Shown here: piece by piece, positions 57,301 through 64,000 of the stretch
Layout of the letters: every line of letters starts with the position of its first letter
How positions within the stretch are numbered: position 1 is the stretch's first letter
From: Datisca glomerata
Taxonomy: Eukaryota; Streptophyta; Magnoliopsida; Cucurbitales; Datiscaceae
NCBI GenBank assembly: GCA_003255025.1
Contig: QANY01008095.1
Span: 346,874 to 410,873 of the forward strand
Reading direction: 5' to 3'
DNA length: 64,000 nt
Made by a program: the position numbers and the translations under genes
The notes under the pieces: generated by a model
What the model was told of the DNA's origin: nothing
Database searches by the model: none
Seen by the model: only the letters and a program-made list of their open reading frames with translations

Positions 57301-58270
57301 ACAAGCAAAGAATAAATACATATGTTGTTGCATAGCTGTAGCTTATTGCCTTATTCCAACAACTTCATCAATTTGAACTCTGTCCTCTATTATTTCGTCT
57401 GAGTTAACAACATATTCAACGGACTTTTAGACTTCTTAAGAATAACTTTTAACCATTTTTCTGCCTAGATTTTATTAAAACGCTTGAAAGAATTAGAGTG
57501 CTTCTCAAAGCTTTATGATGAGTTCAATATTACTTGAATAATAAAAGTTGTTTGATTCAAAGAAGGAAAATGTTTCAGATACCTATAAAAAGTCCTGACA
57601 GAGCCCGTGGTGAGTTGGAAATCACTTATTTGGACGAGGAATTACGGTAAGTTGTGTAAATTTTTTTCCCAATTGCATGTGTAACTATTTTCTTGCTGTT
57701 CTAGGAAATTAGTCAATCTGTTCTTATGTGATTGAGGGAAGTCTTTAAGATGAGTTTTCAAATTATGGCAGTCTCTTTTTCTTTTGTTTTTCAATTAAGA
57801 ACGAATTTGAATGTTCCTGTCGTATGAGAAACCTGCAAATGTTTTTCCAACGATCTTTACTATTTTAATACTACCAAGTTTTTTTTCTCTTATCATGAAA
57901 GAATAAAATACTGTATATCTTGATGTGAAATTCTCTCATTGATTTACAATTCCGACATAGTATTTCATCTAAGAGTTCACATAATTCTTTTAGCTAGAAT
58001 TCGAAACATCCGATGGCATCCTTAATTGCGCATTCAAGTCTCCCTTGTTTACGTAATTACGTCCTTGTTCAAATCAAGAAGAGTCGGTGATGTCTGAAGA
58101 AATTCAGTCATCTTTCTTGTGTTAGATATGATAATTTTGTGTCATCAGAATCTTCCTTTCCGAACTAACAGTGCTGATTTTTTGCTCGCTTCCGCAGAAT
58201 CTCGAGAGGTGATAAAGGCAACTTATTTATTCTGAAAATGGACGATCCATCATACAGAGTACCTCTCTGA
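54397..58270 (+). CDS. FBN3: Fibrillin / plastid-lipid-associated protein, FBN3 (PAP4)-like
   Basis: Six exons: 54397-54699, 55094-55207, 55782-55880, 56974-57048, 57579-57646, 58198-58270; all introns are GT-AG. They join to a 243-residue protein without stops; the splice phases all fit. Residues 1 to about 65 are Ser/Thr/His-rich and basic, a chloroplast transit peptide. The PAP_fibrillin domain follows: [20 protein letters not shown] (from about 74), [20 protein letters not shown] (about 114-133), [20 protein letters not shown] (140-159), [20 protein letters not shown] (165-184), then [20 protein letters not shown] (208-227) and a C-terminal [14 protein letters not shown]. Fibrillins of this type coat plastoglobules or thylakoids and bind lipids. 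Length and motif order match the Arabidopsis FBN3a/PAP4 group from memory. Intron 3 is the longest (1,093 bp). The only clearly intact host gene in the window. Confidence 0.95.
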
Positions 58271-58382
58271 TGTGCATGTAGCCAAAATATACAAAGGATT
58301 TAAAACTCAACCTTGCTCTGCGGCAAGAGGAGCAATTTATGCTAGCTTGTGGCACTTCATAGAATGTAAGATAACAAAGGGA

Positions 58383-58388
58383 AATAAA
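58383..58388 (+). terminator. Poly(A) signal candidate of the fibrillin gene
   Basis: AATAAA 113 bp after the stop codon. Plant poly(A) signals are loose, so this is only a likely position. Confidence 0.4.
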
Positions 58389-58619
58389 AGCAGTAATTGC
58401 CGATAAAGAAAACCAGAGTATCTTTTTTTTTTTTACGTGTAAATTGTTGTTTATAATACTTAATATTTATTTGAAATAATGAGTATTAATAATATCATTA
58501 TCATTTCTATTCTAAGATGCACCTTGAGTTGGCTAGATTGCCTTGGAGGGTGAAAGCTTTGAGCATTTTAAGTTAGTTCTTTACAAATAGCTCTTCCTTC
58601 AGTTATCCTTTATATGTAT

Positions 58620-58865
58620 ATAGAGTTGGGTGTACACACTTCTCATTGCTTCACATTTCTAAACTCATTTTATGCCATGTGATATTGATGAACATAATCA
58701 CTGATTATTGGTTAAATATGTTCACTATTTTTAATAACGAATCTTAAATACATAAAATAGTGAACATATTTAACCAATAATCAGTGATTATGTTCATCAA
58801 TATCACATGGCATAAAATGAGTTTAGAAATGTGAAGCAATGAGAAGTGTGTACACCCAACTCTAT
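58620..58865. repeat. Perfect 112-bp inverted repeat
   Basis: Arms 58620-58731 and 58754-58865 are exact reverse complements over all 112 bases (starting ATAGAGTTGGGTGTACACAC), with a 22-base loop. The arms stop matching at once outside 58620 and 58865. It could be a MITE made of two inverted arms, or a hairpin RNA source. TA/AT-rich flanks give no clear target duplication. Confidence 0.95.
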
Positions 58866-58937
58866 GAATGGATTAACGAGCATTTAATTATCTAAAAGTA
58901 TTCAAATAAATTTATAAATCGGAACGTTACCTATTTA

Positions 58938-61024
58938 ATTTAGAGTTACTATCTTAGAATCTCTGCACTTTGACCTAAAATGATTTTACACCTCTAAATT
59001 TTAACATTTTTCTTACTGGTTTTTAAAGTTTCTCAATCCATCATAAAACCTCTTGGATCATCAAATACCTGTTAATTCAGCATATGTCTATTTTTCTTCC
59101 TAATTTTTACACATGTTTTCAACTTTATATGCTACTCATACCCACGATTTTATTCATCCAAATTCAGCACAATTACTTCTTTATCTTCATTGATTTTGTC
59201 AAAATTTTGACAAATTCTCTTCCAGGTTCAGTAGAAGTTTGGCTTTCATCTTCTTAAGGCTTAGTTTCCGTTTGCATGAATCATCTTTATTTTACTTCTT
59301 CATGAATAAGTTGGGTTATTCGTTCCATAGAGGTCAAATCCGTATCGTGACCATTTCGGTTTAAAAAATAGAATATTGTGGATATTTCGGTGTTCTCATA
59401 TTATGTTTGGAAAAAATCTCTAACATAAATATGTAAGAAAAATTGAATTATAACTTATTTTCATACAACAAAAAATCATTTCTGCTTATCATTAATGTAT
59501 AACTCACATAAAAAATCATTAATTATCTTTTATATGCTATTTTCAAATACTAGTGAAAGGGCCGTGCACTGCACGAGATTTGAAAATATCATATATTTAA
59601 AAAGTTAAAAACTTTACAATTGATAAATATGTTGATTAAAATTAAATCTTATTTTAAAGGGTTAAGATCCTAGAACTCCATGTAATTTGATCTAAAATCA
59701 CTTTACCTCCTTAGATTTTAACATCTTCTCTACCAGTACCTAAAGTTCTTCATCCATCACAAAACCCTCGCGACCAATAAAAGCATGTTAATTCGACACA
59801 TGCACGGTGCGTGTCTATTTTTCTAATTTTACCCATGTCTTCAACCTTCTATGTTACCCATACCCACGATTTTTTTATCCAAATTCAACGACAATTGCTT
59901 CTCTATCTTCATTTATTTTTCAAAGAAATTTGATAAAATATCCTTTAGATACTACAGCGGTTCAGATTTCATCTTCTCGAGGTTCAGTTTCGATTTTTGG
60001 ATATATCTTTATTTTTCTCCTTCATGAATAAATTGGGCTATTCTTTTCATAGTAGTCAAATTCGTTTATGTGATCATTTCGGTTTTAAAAAATGAAACAT
60101 TTCAGATATTTTAATGTTTCGTTATTCTGTTTCAAAAATATATCCGAGATAATAAGTAATAATATAAAAAAGATATATAAGAAAAATTGTATCATGACTT
60201 ATTTTTATACAAAAAAAATATTTTTTGTCTAAAACTGATATGCATAACTCACATAAAAAATCATTAGTTATATTTTAGATACTAGATTTTATTATCAAAT
60301 ATTTATTTTGTATAATAAACATTGTAAACAAAAATGTCTATTTACTTATTCATTAAATCATTAAAATCAATTTTCTTCATTAACTATCTTTTAGATACTG
60401 GACTTTATTTATCAAATATTTATTTTATATAATAAAATATTTTAAGGAAGTGCATGATTGGTCTAGCGCCCAACATGCGTAATATGTGTTGTTTTAATTT
60501 ATATTTAAGAGGAACTTCACCAAAAAATTTGTACCCACTTCTCCGTTCTTTTACAAAATACCTATATAACATATACTTTAGAAAACACTTGTAATATCCT
60601 TAAATAAAATATCTACATGGTTATATTCACGTAAAGGCTCGATGAAAAGAGGGATATAATGTGGATTTTTCATCATGCGCAAGACATGTGAAATATTAAA
60701 TGATATTTCGGGCCAGGGTGATTTTTTATGGATGGAGAAACTTTAGGGACTAGTGGGAAGAGGTAAAATTTTGGGGGTAAAGTAATTTTGGGTCAAATTG
60801 TAAGGGGTTCTTTCATCAATGAAGTGAAGGGTATAATTGTAATTTTTTTATCATGTGTGCGACACATGACATATTAAACGGCGTTTACTCTAATATTTCA
60901 GGTTAGGAGAGTTTTATGATGAATGGAGAAACTTTAGGGACCAATGGGGAAGAGGTTAAAATTTAATGGGGTAAAGTACTTTTTAGTCAAAGTGATGGGG
61001 TTTTTAAGATATTAACTCTAATTT
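58938..61024. mobile_element. Long-TIR DNA transposon, non-autonomous, with duplicated ends
   Basis: The outer left end (TTTAGAGTTACTATCTTAGA, 58938) and outer right end (TAAGATATTAACTCTA, about 61009-61024) are inverted relative to each other. They extend over at least 120 bp of diverged similarity (AAATTTTAACAT, TAAAGTTTCTC, ATCCATCATAAAACC). A second left-type block at about 59655-59830 and a second right-type block at about 60680-60850 lie inside, so either the ends are duplicated or one element sits in another. There is no coding capacity; plus-strand frames here lack domains. MULE-like by structure only. Confidence 0.55.
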
Positions 61025-62700
61025 TAAAAAGAAATTTAAATTAATTACCTATATAGTGAATACAATTAGCTCCAAAATTAAATGTGCATAAAAGAGATCT
61101 GACTTAAATGAGATTGTTAAGAAAGAATTAACATTATTTGATGAAATTATTAATTTTATTAGCGTTTGAGTTAGACTCAAAATAGTAGTATCCTATGGTG
61201 ACTTAACAAACTATGCCAAACATTTTGGTGAATAAATTATTATTTGAAAGGCTTCTATATAGAGAACTACTCCTCTTCATAACAACAAAGCGTGTAACTC
61301 ACCAAGATTAGATATTAGCTTGTATGAGATTGTATGCATTTTGTTATTGAAAAAAAGTGTCCAAAATATTTGAAAATTGTTTCGTCGTTATATTTCATAT
61401 ATACTAATACTGCACAAAAAAATATATTATGAGTTTGTTTGAAAAATATTTAAGTATACAGAAAATATATAGGTCGAAAATCTAACAAACAACTATCTCA
61501 ATGATGTCCCATAAATTTAGTGTGTGTCCCAAACCAATAAAACTTAAAATTTAAGAGAACAATCAATTGAAATAATACTGCCACTTAGGAAATCAACCAT
61601 TTCATCATCCTCCATTAGTAACAATACTTAACATATGATCGCATGTTCTTATCCTCCATCCATGATCACAGCTAAATCAAGAAAACAAAAATAAATAAGA
61701 AAATTACAACGAGATATGACAGAGCAAAAGGAGTTAAATAGAATGTAAATTAAAAAGTAAATGACATGATTAATTATAATGAAAATTCACATAAAACCAT
61801 AATAACTACTAACATTACAATAATAAGTACGTTACTGAAATATGAACAAATAATAGAATATTTACTCAAAAAATATTAGGTATCTAAAAGAAATAACAAA
61901 ATTGAACAAAATTGACAAATAACAAAATGAAATAAATAAATATCATAAATATTTACCTTATAAAAAGAGATGCATTGATAGATTTCTTAAAGCTTGAATT
62001 CTCATTGGCGTAAAAGTGTGGTTCGCCAGAAAACCTGCATGTTAGAAATAGAAAATCTCGACAACTTTGAAAATTGAGAGGAGAGTGAAAAATTGATTTA
62101 CAATTTTAAATTCTAAATTGGACAATATTACAACCTCTACCACTCAAGGTTTCAGTGTTGTTGTGATATGGGTTTACAATACTTGGTGTGAACTCGCCAT
62201 GAGAAGACCTAGTAGGCTTGAGAAGTAACATTAAGTTGCCAAATTAATTGACATGGCGACCATTTGGTCGGTTTTTTTACATGATTTAAGGATTCATCAA
62301 TAAATTAGTGGGAGGGAAAAAGCTTTCTGTTCCGAAATAAAACCATACCCATTTAATCATAATAATCAATTGAATTAAAATTAGAACCGAATACAGAGTA
62401 AGAAGCTCAAAAGATAACAAAACAATGGAGAAGAGACAGTGGAGGTGCCCGGAAAAATATATATTAAATTACTTATATGTCCGTGCGTTGTCTGAGTTTA
62501 TATAGAATTTAAATATATCGGATTAAGAATGTTAAATTTTTTTAGGAGAAAAATAAAAACAACGTAACATGCTTGAAAATTAATTTAGGAATAAAAAATT
62601 TATTTTAGTTTTTGTTAAAAAGTAAATATTAACTTTTGCCTTTTAAGTAGGAAGAAATTGGTAGAACGCATTTAAAATATATCAATTTTAAAAAATGGTT
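61025..62700. other. AT-rich non-coding stretch
   Basis: No gene or repeat recognised. Confidence 0.45.
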
Positions 62701-62769
62701 TTCCCTCTGTCTAGACAGGAGTCGTTGTTTGGCTATCTTAGGGTTTCCCTAGTCATCATTCACATCTAC

Positions 62770-64000
62770 CAACGTGTTTCTGCATGGAGAGGTGAATCCT
62801 TTTCTCCTTCTCTTTTGGATGAAGGCTTTCTTTCATCCCAATGTGATCGGTTCTCTCTTTAGGGGGTCGAAGCGAGCATTCTTGAAATACCTAGAGAAGC
62901 GGCTTACGATAATATTGAAGCATGTCATCTTAGTGTTCTAGGTATGTTGATAACTTCTAGGAAATACAACATTTCAGGATTGAGAAAGGTTCTTTGCAAT
63001 GCCTGGCATCTGAGTGAAGATGGCGAGTATGAGGAGGTTGAGAAAGATATTTTCCAAATTTTCTTCCCTTCAGAGGCTTCCCTGCAATTTGTGCTTAACG
63101 GTGGTCCATGGCTTTTTGAAGAGAATCTATTTTTTGTTAAACAATGGAGTCCTTCGTTCACTCTTAGTAAGGAGGAATTCTTTCTATGTAATTTCTGGGT
63201 CTAAATTTTTTATCTTCCTCCGGAATGCAGAGGTCGGAAGGTGGGAGAATTTATTGGAGGAATGATTGGAATGGTGGTGGAGTCTGATGCAGGGTTTTCT
63301 AGATAAGGTTTGGAATTGAGGAGGTTCATCAGAGTGAAGGTGGAGATTAATATTACTAAGCCTTTGTTACGTGGGATGTTTATTAAATTCAATAATAAAC
63401 AAAACTGGTGTAATTTCAAGTACGAGAGACTCTCAAGATTTTGTTTCAATTGTGGTGTATTCTTCACGGTAACAGAGGGTGCATTAGTCCTATTCTAGCC
63501 TCCTCTTTCGGGGAATCGAGAAGGGGTCCTTTTGGTGATTGGCTTAAAGCAGATTCGAACTTACTTCGAAGGAGTGGCCAGTTCTTGGGACGGCAGAATG
63601 ATAGTTGGATAAGACATGAAAATTTTGACAATGATGGTCATTATATTGTGTCGCGTCATAAAAATCCAGAACAGCCATGGAGGCCAGGAAGACACAATGA
63701 TAGTACTAAATTCCTTCGTCAGTCTCCACGCAAGGCGGAGAATCAGCCCCCCGTGGACGAGCCGTTGAGCAAGAACTTCGCTAATACAGCTCCGCTGAAT
63801 AAGGAAGCTTTTCTGAATAATGAACCAATATTTATGGAGAATGAATCAAGGGAGAATATTCAGGAAGCAATGGGGATCGGGTTTTAATGGTAATAATATT
63901 ACCGTTAATGACGATGGTGAGCTGGCAAAGAAGGATAAAGAACATAAGGTTGAAGGGCCAGACGGTAACATAGGACCTGAGTTGGGCGCTGTGTCGGGGC
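62770..64000 (+). pseudogene. LINE ORF1-type pseudogene (DUF4283 plus zinc knuckle), runs off the window
   Basis: The plus-strand frame is recognisable from about 62782. After a TAG at 62860-62862 it reads VEASILEIPREAAYDNIEAC and the DUF4283 core GMLITSRKYNISGLRKVLCN, FQIFFPSEASLQFVLNGGPW, LFEENLFFVKQWSP. A TAA at 63202 and TAA at 63304 interrupt IFYLPPECRGRKVGEFIGG and the following ITKPLLRGMF segment. The knuckle YERLSRFCFNCGVF is split by a frameshift, its second half (LHGNRGC) being in the frame of 63441-63887. That frame continues with a low-complexity hydrophilic tail (WLKADSNLLRRSG). This is the nucleic-acid-binding ORF of plant L1-like LINEs; the RT ORF would lie to the right of the window. 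Confidence 0.85.

Overview
This window looks like nuclear DNA of a eudicot plant. It is AT-rich, carries one intact intron-containing chloroplast-protein gene, and the rest is decayed plant LTR retrotransposons (Ty1/copia, Ty3/gypsy of the Athila and Tat types), LINE fragments, long-inverted-repeat DNA elements and an endogenous pararetrovirus (Caulimoviridae). I cannot name the species from the sequence. No rRNA, tRNA or CRISPR was seen. Layout: 1-70 is a (CTT)n microsatellite and 996-1260 a CT-rich tandem repeat. A small possible secreted-peptide gene lies at 3798-4118 (minus). 5.8-6.6 kb is a broken copia RT/RNase H. 7.56-13.34 kb is a decayed Athila-type gypsy on the minus strand (pol, then an env-position ORF). 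13.35-15.26 kb is a copia 3' LTR plus the end of its RNase H. 16.3-16.8 kb is an AACCGA-rich element, and 19.2-20.5 kb a LINE 3' remnant. 20.64-28.62 kb is a genome-length endogenous pararetrovirus in viral sense on the minus strand. 30.77-41.38 kb is a Tat-type gypsy on the minus strand with a second copy of the long-LTR copia wedged into it. 42-48 kb holds scattered fragments. 48.65-52.88 kb is an internally deleted Tat-type element. 54.40-58.27 kb is the host gene, a six-exon fibrillin (plastid lipid-associated protein, FBN3/PAP4-like). It is followed by a perfect 112-bp inverted repeat (58.62-58.87 kb) and a long-TIR transposon (58.94-61.02 kb). 62.77 kb to the window end is a LINE ORF1 pseudogene. 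The pararetrovirus is the most interesting part. In viral order it has a primer-binding site, movement protein, coat protein with zinc knuckle, a coiled-coil segment, protease, a damaged reverse transcriptase/RNase H, an AlkB-type 2-oxoglutarate/Fe(II) dioxygenase domain, and a C-terminal domain of unknown role in the same frame as AlkB. About 185 bp spanning the primer-binding site is repeated at both ends, so one complete circular-genome equivalent of about 7.74 kb is present. The AlkB frame has no stop across 187 codons while the neighbouring RT lost its catalytic box. A second theme is the Tat elements: each carries a spliced open reading frame in antisense between pol and the 3' LTR, and the two copies have kept complementary halves of it. 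One also expanded a 55-bp tandem repeat in the 3' region that is single-copy in the other. Apart from the fibrillin gene and possibly the small secreted peptide, nothing in the window looks like a functional host gene.
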